Origin: Sphingobacteriia bacterium
GTDB lineage: Bacteria; Bacteroidota; Bacteroidia; Chitinophagales; Chitinophagaceae
Direction of reading: 5' to 3'
Assembly: GCA_947452295.1 (NCBI GenBank)
Contig: CANGCK010000004.1
Coordinates: 34,474 to 98,473 of the forward strand
Length of the DNA: 64,000 nt
Shown: positions 35,125 to 42,918 of the stretch, piece by piece
How the letters are laid out: the number at the start of each line of letters is the position of its first letter
How positions within the stretch are numbered: the stretch's first letter is position 1
Translations under genes and position numbers: made by a program
Notes under the pieces: generated by a model
The model's database searches: none
What the model was told of the DNA's origin: nothing
What the model saw: only the letters and a program-made list of their open reading frames with translations

Positions 35125-35165
35125 AATAGTTTGAGTTAGTTAATTAACTTGGAGTCAAACTATTA
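35124..35165. repeat. 11-bp inverted repeat around a GTTAATTAAC palindrome
   Basis: Arms TAATAGTTTGA (35124-35134) and TCAAACTATTA (35155-35165) flank a 20-nt centre that contains GTTAATTAAC. It touches the start codon of the integrase remnant, so it may be an old operator or recombinase arm site. Confidence 0.45.
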
Positions 35166-35382
35166 CAAAGGAGCTGTTGAACTTTTTTAAAAATGATATT
35201 ATGGGGTCATAGTTTTTTCAACATAATTCACATTAAACACTGAAAAAGATGACCATTTATATTTACCAACCATTAGTCACTTTTATGTTAGCCATATTAA
35301 ATTGGCATCATATTAAAAGCCTTGACTGTGCTGCGTATCCTAAGAATTTATTGTGAAATGTGGGCGGAGAAGGGCTTAAGCG

Positions 35383-35438
35383 CGGCCCGGATTTTAACCG
35401 GGCCGAGTGCCTAAATCTTTGAGAAGGGTAAAACCCTT
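35383..35438 (-). terminator. two stem-loops downstream of ssrA
   Basis: Reading leftward after the tmRNA 3' end there are two hairpins: a weak one with 5-bp arms (35424-35428 with 35434-35438) and a GC-rich one with 8-bp arms (35383-35390 with 35398-35405). A strong GC stem in such AT-rich DNA just past ssrA suggests a terminator, though a U-tract is lacking. Confidence 0.45.
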
Positions 35439-35439
35439 G

Positions 35440-35808
35440 TGGAGCCGACCGGATTCGAACCGGTGTCCAAACATCGCGACCATTAGCTTTCTACATGCTT
35501 ATTTCTTTATTAATTGTAGGCAGTATGCCGGGAAAGAACAAACCAACAAACTGCTTAGCTGAATGATCTTAGGTAACAAGCACAGCCTTTTGTTACAGCA
35601 TCTCCTTTTGTTTTGAGTCGGCGGCGGCACTTGGAAAGAAGCGAACCTGTGCGGCGGCCCAAATGACTAGCTAATCACTGATTAGGCAGCCATGGCATAC
35701 TGAGTATTGCCAGTTAATGTTTGAATATTCAGATTAAAGTGCTAATTATCCAACGCACTGCATGCTTACACCAACAGCAACCTATGCTGTCAAAACCAAC
35801 ACGGCCCC
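35440..35808 (-). ncRNA. ssrA: tmRNA (transfer-messenger RNA)
   Basis: A 369-nt one-piece tmRNA on the minus strand. The 5' end GGGGCCG (from 35808) pairs with the 3' CGGCUCC next to an encoded CCA ending at 35440. The T-arm GGTTCGAATCC is intact near the 3' end and the 5' side has the GGTTTTGACAGC segment usual for this RNA. The tag reading frame on the minus strand from about 35711 ends GNTQYAMAA and stop at 35682-35684. It rescues stalled ribosomes with SmpB and tags products for ClpXP-type proteases. A relic integrase lies about 315 bp beyond its 3' end. Confidence 0.93.
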
Positions 35809-35860
35809 ATTAAAAAGTCAAAAATCAAAATTGTAAGAGATAATTGATTAATTAAAAACA

Positions 35861-35923
35861 ATCAATTACCAATTATCAACTATCAATTACCAATTGTCAA
35901 CTATCAATTACCAATTATCAATT
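35861..35923. repeat. three tandem 21-bp repeats (heptamer-based)
   Basis: Three copies of atcaattaccaattatcaact (35861-35881, 35882-35902, 35903-35923) with one to a few substitutions. Each 21-mer is itself three related heptamers. The last copy ends at the stop codon of rseP. Confidence 0.85.
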
Positions 35924-37271
35924 ACTTAAACAATCTCCAAAAATCTAACCCCAAAGCGTATGCCATAAGTCCAAGTAACAATACCATACCTGCCATTTGG
36001 GCATATTCCATGAATTTATCGCTTGGTTTTCTCTTGGTAATCATTTCATAAAGGGTGAATAATGCATGTCCGCCATCTAACGCAGGAATTGGCAGGATAT
36101 TCATAAAAGCCAACACAATTGAAAATATACCTGTTAATGTCCAAAATCTTTCCCAATCCCAAACACCAGGAAATGTATTTCCAATACTAATTACGCTTCC
36201 TAATGAATCACTAGCATTTACTTTACCAGTAAAAATTTGTTTTATACCAGATATATATTTATCCAAGGTATTCCAACAATCAGCCATACCAATTGGTATA
36301 GATTGAATTAGGGAATAGTTTAAAGTAACTGTTCCTAAAATATCAAATGGACTAACCTGAAAAAATCCTAACGCACCTTTACTATTTACCAATGCCTTTA
36401 AATGTATGGTATCAGCGCCTCTTAATAAAGTTATCACTACCAATGAATCACTTAAACTCTTTTTAATTGCATCAAATTCTTGATAATATTTAAATGTATG
36501 GTTGTTCAATGCAATTAACGTATCTCCTTTTAATAATTGTCCATCTTTTACCACTGCACTGCTACTTACTGAATCCACAATAACTGGATAACGTGGCATC
36601 AACATTCCACTAAATTTCTTTTGCTTTACAATATGCTTTGCAAAACCATCAGGAATTTGGAGTGCTATTTCCTGACCATTGCGTAAAACATTTAACTGCT
36701 TCGCTTCTGATAAAACAACATCTGATTCTAATGTGCCAAAATTCACAATAGCTTTACCATCTATGCCTACCACATTATCTCCATCTTGTATACCAATAGA
36801 TTTAGCTAATGAATCGGCATACACCCCATATTTTAAATTTTTGATTGGCAATTCTTGCTTTCCCCAAACCCAAGTAATCCCAATAAAAATCACAATAGCT
36901 AATAAAATATTTACCACAACTCCTCCAACCATTATAATTAATCTTTGCCAAGCTGGTTTTGACCTGAACTCCCAAGGTTGAGCAGGAGTATTCAATTGAG
37001 CTTTATCCATACTTTCATCGATCATGCCTGATATTTTAACATAACCACCAAAAGGTATCCAACCAATACCATATTCTGTTTCACCTTTTTGTTTTTTCCA
37101 CAAACTAAACCATGGATTAAAGAACAAGTAAAATTTTTCTACTCGGCATTTAAATAATTTAGCTGGTAAATAGTGCCCTAATTCATGCAACACTACTAAG
37201 ATTGAAAATGACAAGATGAATTGTGCTATTTTAACACCTACTATCGACAAACTAATGGCTAATAAATTCAT
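35922..37271 (-). CDS. rseP: RseP-type site-2 intramembrane metalloprotease
   Basis: A 449-residue M50 protease. The zinc motif HELGH is at residues 29-33 in the first membrane segment, and the second catalytic region PIPALDGGHALF lies in a late membrane helix. A conserved FGGYVKISGM loop follows the zinc site, and one or two PDZ-like regions occupy about residues 130-310 (YGVYADSLAKSIGIQDGD; DTLIALNNH). RseP cuts membrane-bound anti-sigma factors and remnant signal peptides. It follows dxr in the same direction with 35 bp between, an arrangement common in bacteria (dxr-rseP). All catalytic landmarks are present. Confidence 0.92.
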   Translation of the reverse strand: MNLLAISLSIVGVKIAQFILSFSILVVLHELGHYLPAKLFKCRVEKFYLFFNPWFSLWKKQKGETEYGIGWIPFGGYVKISGMIDESMDKAQLNTPAQPWEFRSKPAWQRLIIMVGGVVVNILLAIVIFIGITWVWGKQELPIKNLKYGVYADSLAKSIGIQDGDNVVGIDGKAIVNFGTLESDVVLSEAKQLNVLRNGQEIALQIPDGFAKHIVKQKKFSGMLMPRYPVIVDSVSSSAVVKDGQLLKGDTLIALNNHTFKYYQEFDAIKKSLSDSLVVITLLRGADTIHLKALVNSKGALGFFQVSPFDILGTVTLNYSLIQSIPIGMADCWNTLDKYISGIKQIFTGKVNASDSLGSVISIGNTFPGVWDWERFWTLTGIFSIVLAFMNILPIPALDGGHALFTLYEMITKRKPSDKFMEYAQMAGMVLLLGLMAYALGLDFWRLFK

Positions 37272-37306
37272 ATCAATTATTCTGAAATTTTATTTTTTAA
37301 TTAAGA

Positions 37307-38464
37307 TTACATTTGAATTAAAGAGGCTGCATATTCACGTGCATTGGCATCTGTATCGAAATATTCTTGCAAGGTAGGCTTTTCAATAAATTTAACACTA
37401 TTCATTGTTCGCTCTACTAATTCGGTAATGTCTAAAAATCCTATTCTATTGCGTAAAAATGCAAAAACTGCAATTTCATTCGCTGCATTTAATATACATG
37501 GCATATTACCACCTTTATACAATGCATCGATGGACAATTGCAAATTTCTAAAGGTTTTTAAGTCGGGCTCTTCAAAATTCAATACATTGGGTTTCTTGAA
37601 ATTATACCTAGGAAAATCATTTGGGATTCTTTTTGGAAAAGCCAATGCATATTGAATTGGCAGTTTCATATCGGGCAGTCCCATTTGTGCTTTCAAACTT
37701 CCATCTTCAAACTGCACCATACTATGAATAATGCTTTGTGGATGAATCACTACACTTATTTGTTTGGGCGACAAATTAAATAACCACTTGGCTTCAATCA
37801 TCTCCAACCCTTTATTCATCAAAGTTGCCGAATCAACCGAAATTTTAGCACCCATACTCCAATTCGGATGTTGAAGTGCATGTTCTCTTTTAACATTCAC
37901 CAAAAAATTCGGTTTCTTGCCCAAAAATGGTCCACCACTTGCCGTTAAGATAATTTGATCGATTTTATTTTTTGTTTCTCCTACCAAACATTGAAAAATT
38001 GCTGAATGCTCACTATCCACAGGTAAAATGGGGACTTTATTAGCAGCGGCTGTTTTCATCACAATATCGCCAGCTACAACCAATGTTTCCTTATTGGCCA
38101 ATGCAATAGGTTTACCTAATTCGATCGCATTTAATGTTGGCCGCAAACCAGCATAACCTACAATACCTGCCAGCATCATATCGTAGCAATCAACAGAAGC
38201 AGCTTCAGATAAAGCAGCTTCACCTGCAAATACTTTTACACCTGTTTTAGATAAAGCATCTTTTACAGTCAAATATTTTTTTTCATCGCCAATAATAACC
38301 ATATTGGGATTGAATTGAAGCGCTTGCTTGATCAACAAATCGGCATTATTTTGAGCAGTAAGTATTTCTGCTGAAAAAAGTTGCGGATTAGCTTGTATTA
38401 CCTCTAATGCCTGCGTTCCGATTGAACCTGTAGACCCGAATATGGCGATGCGTTTTATACTCAT
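37307..38464 (-). CDS. dxr: 1-deoxy-D-xylulose 5-phosphate reductoisomerase
   Basis: A 385-residue cytoplasmic enzyme, the usual length. IAIFGSTGSIGTQALEVI at the N-terminus binds NADPH. LANKETLVVAGD and PVDSEHSAIFQCL form the metal/substrate region, with TASGGPFLG and MGAKISVDSATLMNKGLEMIE downstream. It converts DXP to MEP, the committed step of the MEP isoprenoid pathway; ispH of the same pathway is at 52700. It precedes rseP in a probable two-gene operon. Confidence 0.95.
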   Translation of the reverse strand: MSIKRIAIFGSTGSIGTQALEVIQANPQLFSAEILTAQNNADLLIKQALQFNPNMVIIGDEKKYLTVKDALSKTGVKVFAGEAALSEAASVDCYDMMLAGIVGYAGLRPTLNAIELGKPIALANKETLVVAGDIVMKTAAANKVPILPVDSEHSAIFQCLVGETKNKIDQIILTASGGPFLGKKPNFLVNVKREHALQHPNWSMGAKISVDSATLMNKGLEMIEAKWLFNLSPKQISVVIHPQSIIHSMVQFEDGSLKAQMGLPDMKLPIQYALAFPKRIPNDFPRYNFKKPNVLNFEEPDLKTFRNLQLSIDALYKGGNMPCILNAANEIAVFAFLRNRIGFLDITELVERTMNSVKFIEKPTLQEYFDTDANAREYAASLIQM

Positions 38465-38545
38465 TAAGCTATTTTATGTTACACCAATTTGCCGAAAATA
38501 AACAAATATTGGGTATCCTTTTGTGAATATTATATTAATCTTTAA

Positions 38546-40042
38546 CTATTGTATGATAAAAGGTTGCAATGCATTGGCAATTTCACGATCATTGCTTAAA
38601 CGAGGCACTTTATTTTGCCCCCCCAATTTGCCAATGGATTTCATGTATTCAATGAATCCATTTTTTTGTACTACCGAAATTTGTAAGGGCAATAAAATAT
38701 TTCCCTTTTGCAAATCATCGTAATAAACATTTTTTTCTCGCATCACTCCATTCAATGTTTCGCAAAAAGCAGCCAAATCATTCGGTTTTTGTTCAAATTC
38801 AATGAACCATTCATGATAACTTTTTCCCTTTCCTTGCTGAACCATTGGTGCAACAGAAAACTCAGTTACTTTAGCATTATGCACTTGCATTGCTTTCAAT
38901 AACGCATGCTCTACTTCTTCACCAATAACATGTTCTCCAAATGCAGAAATAAAGTGCTTAATTCTTCCTGTTACAACTATTCTATATGGGTGTATACTTA
39001 CAAATTTAACCGTATCGCCAATGTTGTAGCCCCACAATCCAGCATTGCTATTAATAATTAATGCATAATTTTCACCTAACTGCACATCTTTTAAAGATAA
39101 TCTTGTAGGATGAGCGTTCATTATTTCCCCTACGGGGATGAATTCAAAGAAAATACCGCTATTGGTATTTAGCAACATACCGTTCGCTGATTGTGAATCT
39201 TGGAAAGCAAAAAAACCTTCACTAGCCGGAAACAATTCAATAGCGTCTACCTTTCTACCAATACTCTCTATTAACTTTGCTTTATAGGGTTCAAAATTAA
39301 CACCACCCTGTACCATCACGCTGAAATTGGGAAACAATTCGCCAATTTTTTTTCCGCTAACTTCCATCAACCGGTCGAAGTACATTTGCATCCAAGGCGG
39401 AATACCACTTATCAGAGTCATGTCTTTATTGATGGTTTCTTCTACTATTTTATTTAGCTTGGTTTCCCAATCTTCAATACAATTCGTTTCAAATCCTGGC
39501 AATTGATTTGCTCTTAAATAAGCCGGTACATGATGATTTACAATGCCACTTAATCTTCCCGTAGGAATTTTTCCGGTTCGCTCTAAAATGGGGGAGCCAC
39601 TTAAAAAAATCATTTTCCCAGTTACAAACGCATTATTGCCTGTTTCGGCCATATAACACAATAATGCGTTTCGAGCAGTGTCTATATGGTTGGGAATCGA
39701 GTCTTTAGTAATGGGAATGTACTTAACCCCACTAGTTGTTCCACTGGTTTTAGCAAAATATATTGGCGACCCCTTCCATAATACATTGTCTTTTCCCTGC
39801 TTGATTTGCTCTATATATGGTTTGAGCATTTCATAATCCCGAATAGGAACTGCTTGCTTAAATGACTCATAATCAGCAACTTGCTGTAAACTATGGTCTT
39901 TTCCAAACAGTGTATTTCTACCAATTTTTAATTGGTTTTTGAATATAAGTTCTTGGTGCTCTACCGCTTGCAGCATCCCCTTTTGCGTTTTACTATATAT
40001 TAGTTGGGCAAAAGGCTTTGCCAATAAAGATTTTAAGTTCAT
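38546..40042 (-). CDS. GH3 auxin-responsive-promoter family protein
   Basis: A 498-residue protein of the GH3 superfamily (acyl-adenylate forming, ANL-like fold). I start it at ATG 40042 (MNLKSLLAKPFAQLIYSK) because a -7 element lies 26 bp upstream; a longer frame to 40099 would run through it. IYFAKTSGTTSGVKYIP is the ATP/phosphate-binding loop, and ELFPASEGFFAFQ, GLWGYNIGDTVKF and AFGEHVIGEEVEHALL are the adenylation and hinge motifs. In plants GH3 enzymes conjugate amino acids to hormones; in Bacteroidota the substrate is unknown. Convergent genes are absent; dxr lies 81 bp further in the same direction. Confidence 0.8.
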   Translation of the reverse strand: MNLKSLLAKPFAQLIYSKTQKGMLQAVEHQELIFKNQLKIGRNTLFGKDHSLQQVADYESFKQAVPIRDYEMLKPYIEQIKQGKDNVLWKGSPIYFAKTSGTTSGVKYIPITKDSIPNHIDTARNALLCYMAETGNNAFVTGKMIFLSGSPILERTGKIPTGRLSGIVNHHVPAYLRANQLPGFETNCIEDWETKLNKIVEETINKDMTLISGIPPWMQMYFDRLMEVSGKKIGELFPNFSVMVQGGVNFEPYKAKLIESIGRKVDAIELFPASEGFFAFQDSQSANGMLLNTNSGIFFEFIPVGEIMNAHPTRLSLKDVQLGENYALIINSNAGLWGYNIGDTVKFVSIHPYRIVVTGRIKHFISAFGEHVIGEEVEHALLKAMQVHNAKVTEFSVAPMVQQGKGKSYHEWFIEFEQKPNDLAAFCETLNGVMREKNVYYDDLQKGNILLPLQISVVQKNGFIEYMKSIGKLGGQNKVPRLSNDREIANALQPFIIQ

Positions 40043-40067
40043 AATTAATTGATGGTCAATTAGAGGG

Positions 40068-40075
40068 CAAAAATA
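40068..40075 (-). promoter_or_regulatory. candidate promoter -7 element for the GH3 gene
   Basis: TATTTTTG on the minus strand matches the Bacteroidota TAnnTTTG consensus and lies 26 bp before the chosen ATG. A CTTG at about 40100-40097 stands roughly where a -33 TTTG is expected. Confidence 0.45.
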
Positions 40076-40161
40076 CGGGGTTGTGAGCAGCGTTTGCAAG
40101 GTATTTATTAAAATCTGAGAATTTATTTATAAAATTCTTCTTTTTTATTCTACCAAACCCT

Positions 40162-40169
40162 TACCTTTG
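40162..40169 (+). promoter_or_regulatory. candidate promoter -7 element for rplU-rpmA
   Basis: TACCTTTG matches TAnnTTTG and lies 21 bp before the rplU ATG. The upstream region is T-rich without an exact TTTG -33 box. Confidence 0.5.
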
Positions 40170-40190
40170 CCGTCCTAATTTTGGATAGCT

Positions 40191-40496
40191 ATGTTAGCAG
40201 TTGTAAAAATCGCAGGTCAACAATTTAAAGTACAAGAAGGTCAAAATTTGTACGTTCCTCACCTGCAGGGCAAAACCGGAGACAAAGTAGAGTTTAATGA
40301 TGTACTGTTTGTTGACAAGAACGGTACTATTGCAACAGGTTCAGCTGTAAAAGCTACTGTAAAAGCAGAAATCATTAGTGATCTTGTGCAAGGTGAAAAA
40401 GTGATCGCCTTTAAAATGAAAAGAAGAAAGGGCTTCCGTAAGAAGCATGGTCACAGAACACACTATACAAGAATCAAAATCGAAAGCATCGCTTAA
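40191..40496 (+). CDS. rplU: 50S ribosomal protein L21
   Basis: A 101-residue protein of standard length: MLAVVKIAGQQFKVQEG, VEFNDVLFVD and the C-terminal basic KMKRRKGFRKKHGHRTHYT that contacts 23S rRNA. It is the first gene of the conserved rplU-rpmA pair, with L27 51 bp downstream. A TAnnTTTG element stands just upstream. Confidence 0.97.
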   Translation: MLAVVKIAGQQFKVQEGQNLYVPHLQGKTGDKVEFNDVLFVDKNGTIATGSAVKATVKAEIISDLVQGEKVIAFKMKRRKGFRKKHGHRTHYTRIKIESIA

Positions 40497-40547
40497 TTAA
40501 GTAAAAACTACTTTGTTGTAAAATACAAAGTGTAAAATCATACAATT

Positions 40548-40814
40548 ATGGCACACAAAAAAGGTGAAGGTAGTGTAAAGAATGGTCGTGACTCACAAAG
40601 TAAACGCTTAGGTGTAAAGATCTATGGCGGTCAACCTGCTTTTTCTGGCAATATTATTATTCGCCAAAGAGGTACTGTTTACCATCCAGGAAAAAATGTT
40701 GGAGTAGGAACTGACTTCACATTATTTGCATTATCTGATGGAATCGTTGAGTTTAAAAAAGGTAAATCTGATAAAACTACAGTGTCTGTTTTACCTGCTG
40801 CAGTAACAGCTTAA
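40548..40814 (+). CDS. rpmA: 50S ribosomal protein L27
   Basis: An 88-residue protein starting [20 protein letters not shown], the conserved flexible N-terminus that reaches the peptidyl-transferase centre. [20 protein letters not shown] and [12 protein letters not shown] follow in family order. There is no N-terminal cleavable extension of the Firmicutes type. It pairs with rplU upstream. Confidence 0.97.
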   Translation: MAHKKGEGSVKNGRDSQSKRLGVKIYGGQPAFSGNIIIRQRGTVYHPGKNVGVGTDFTLFALSDGIVEFKKGKSDKTTVSVLPAAVTA

Positions 40815-40887
40815 AAAAAATATTTTGTAGTTCCAAATAAGTTTTTTTATTTAGTGTATTATTTACTAACCATTAAATCTAAAAAAC

Positions 40888-41142
40888 ATGGCAACTGCAA
40901 AAAAAGCTGCTAAGAAAGCTGCTCCTAAAAAAGCCGCTCCTAAAAAAGCCGCTGCAAAAAAAGCTGCTCCTAAAGCTGCAAAAAAAGCTGCTCCTAAAAA
41001 AGCTGCTAAGAAAGCTGCTCCTAAAAAAGCTGCTGCTCCTAAGGCTGCTAAAAAGGCTGCTCCTAAAAAAGCTGCTAAGAAAGCTGCTCCTAAAAAGGCT
41101 GCGAAGAAAGCTGCTCCTAAAAAAGCTGCGAAGAAAGCCTAA
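40888..41142 (+). CDS. Lys/Ala/Pro-rich histone H1-like protein
   Basis: An 84-residue protein made almost wholly of Lys, Ala and Pro after MAT, in repeats such as KKAAPKKAA. This is the composition of histone H1 C-terminal tails and of bacterial H1-like DNA-binding proteins found in Bacteroidota. It is expected to be disordered and to bind DNA or RNA non-specifically. It lies 73 bp after rpmA and is closed by a strong terminator at 41178. The low complexity means strain-to-strain length change is likely. Confidence 0.75.
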   Translation: MATAKKAAKKAAPKKAAPKKAAAKKAAPKAAKKAAPKKAAKKAAPKKAAAPKAAKKAAPKKAAKKAAPKKAAKKAAPKKAAKKA

Positions 41143-41177
41143 TCAATTTCTACTTTCTACAACAGAAATAGATACGA

Positions 41178-41205
41178 ATCCCGGACTTGTCCGGGATTTT
41201 TTTTT
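41178..41205 (+). terminator. Rho-independent terminator
   Basis: Stem of 8 bp (41178-41185 with 41190-41197), a 4-nt loop and a run of T directly after. It ends the rplU-rpmA-histone-like transcript. The TTG at 41187 inside the loop is not a start codon for polX. Confidence 0.85.
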
Positions 41206-41237
41206 ATTCTATCATTCGTCTTTATTATTTTACAGTT

Positions 41238-42914
41238 ATGATGAACAATTACGATATAGCAGACAACTTTTCTTTGTTATCAAAGCTAATGGATATTCAT
41301 GGCGACAACTCTTTTAAAGCAAAATCATATTCTTCGGCAGCCTTCGCCATAGAAAAACTAACGATACAATTGTCCTCGCTACCGCACGAACAACTTTTCA
41401 AAGTGAAAGGTATTGGCGAAAGCATAGGGAAAAATATCATCGAACAATTAGAAACCGGTAAGCTTACCGCATTGTTAGAATATATACAAAAAACTCCTCC
41501 CGGCATATTAGAAATGATGGGAATCAAAGGAATAGGCCCAAAAAAAATTGCAACCATTTGGAAGGAATTGGAAATCGAAACATTAGGAGAATTACTATAT
41601 GCCTGTAACGAAAACAGATTAACACTCTACAAAGGTTTTGGCGAAAAATCCCAAAAAAACATCAAAGATGCCATTGAATTTTATATGGGAACCATTGGCA
41701 ACTATCTCTACCAACAAATAGAATCATATGCTACTGCTATACATCAAAAAATAACCAAAAGCTTCAATACAACTTTTTTACTTACAGGAGAATTTAGAAG
41801 ACAACTCGAAATCATTCATCAACTTGAATGGGTTACCAACGAATCTTCTTCCAGCCTCATTGCTTTTTTTACCGAACAAAACTATTCACTCACCCAAAAC
41901 GAATCAAATTATCTTGAATTTAAAGGAGATGAAAATGTAAAACTTTGCTTTCATTTAACCACAACACCTCAATTATTTTCTACTCTTTTTAAAACCAGCT
42001 GTAGTGAAGAGTTTCTTTTAGCATGGAATGGGAAAACATATTGGGACGCAAATTTTCATTATTCTTCAGAAGAAGAGATCTTTACTAAAGCAAACATATC
42101 ATATATTCCAGCCTACCAAAGAGAAAGTGAAACTTTTATTCATAAAGCCATCAACAACAGTTTAACTACTGTAATTCAACCAGAAAATATAACAGGCATC
42201 ATACACAGCCATAGCAACTGGAGCGATGGAAGCAATACCATCGAAGAAATGGCATTAGCTGCAATTGAGAAAGGTTTGCAATATTTAGTGATTAGTGACC
42301 ATTCTAAAACGGCTTTTTATGCTAAAGGACTTCAAGAAGATCGATTAATTGCTCAACATCTTCAAATTGATGAATTAAACCTGAAATTAGCCCCTTTTAA
42401 AATATTTAAGAGTATCGAGAGCGATATATTAAACGACGGGAATTTAGACTATGCTAATAGCGTTTTAAATAGCTTTGATTTGGTGATTGCATCTGTGCAT
42501 GCTAATTTAAAAATGACAGAAGAAAAAGCTATGAGTCGGTTAATGAAAGCTATTGAAAACCCTTATACCTCTATTCTTGGTCACCTTACTGGCAGATTAT
42601 TACTCAGCAGAAATGGCTACCCAGTAGATCACAATAAAATAATTGACGCTTGTGCAGCTAACAATGTAGTGATAGAGCTAAATGCTCATCCACGAAGATT
42701 AGACATCGACTGGAGATGGATTGAAAAAGCACTTGAAAAGGAAATTTTAATTTCTATTAACCCCGATGCGCATAGCATTGAAGGATATAATGATTGCACC
42801 TATGGTATTCTCGTTGCACAAAAAGCCGGATTAACCAAGGAAAATAACTTAAGCAGTTTTTCTTTAAGCCAGTTTGAAGAATTTATTACTCAACAAAAAA
42901 AGAAAAGAAAATAA
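41238..42914 (+). CDS. polX: PolX-type protein with degenerate polymerase site and intact PHP domain
   Basis: Starts at ATG 41238 (or the next codon), giving 558 residues. The N-terminal region has the 8-kDa/HhH parts (SFKAKSYSSAA, FKVKGIGESIG, MGIKGIGPKKI). The nucleotidyltransferase core TGEFRRQLEIIHQLEWV aligns with GSxRRxxExxGDxD of family X polymerases, but the two catalytic aspartates are replaced (H-Q-L-E). The C-terminal PHP domain keeps its metal ligands: IHSHSNWSDG, ISDHSK, ASVHA, LGHLTGR, ELNAHP and NPDAHS. The polymerase is therefore probably inactive while the PHP 3'-5' exonuclease or phosphatase activity may remain, with a role in DNA repair. Confidence 0.8.
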   Translation: MMNNYDIADNFSLLSKLMDIHGDNSFKAKSYSSAAFAIEKLTIQLSSLPHEQLFKVKGIGESIGKNIIEQLETGKLTALLEYIQKTPPGILEMMGIKGIGPKKIATIWKELEIETLGELLYACNENRLTLYKGFGEKSQKNIKDAIEFYMGTIGNYLYQQIESYATAIHQKITKSFNTTFLLTGEFRRQLEIIHQLEWVTNESSSSLIAFFTEQNYSLTQNESNYLEFKGDENVKLCFHLTTTPQLFSTLFKTSCSEEFLLAWNGKTYWDANFHYSSEEEIFTKANISYIPAYQRESETFIHKAINNSLTTVIQPENITGIIHSHSNWSDGSNTIEEMALAAIEKGLQYLVISDHSKTAFYAKGLQEDRLIAQHLQIDELNLKLAPFKIFKSIESDILNDGNLDYANSVLNSFDLVIASVHANLKMTEEKAMSRLMKAIENPYTSILGHLTGRLLLSRNGYPVDHNKIIDACAANNVVIELNAHPRRLDIDWRWIEKALEKEILISINPDAHSIEGYNDCTYGILVAQKAGLTKENNLSSFSLSQFEEFITQQKKKRK

Positions 42915-42918
42915 TCAA

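Noticed and set aside
35440..35480. Separate tRNA gene from the TTCGAATCC T-arm
   Set aside because: The arm belongs to the tRNA-like 3' part of tmRNA, which has its 5' partner 330 bp away.
40043..40099. N-terminal extension of the GH3 protein
   Set aside because: It would cover a TAnnTTTG promoter element and is not like the family N-terminus.
41187..41237. Upstream TTG start for PolX
   Set aside because: It lies in the loop of a strong terminator; the ATG at 41238 matches the family start.
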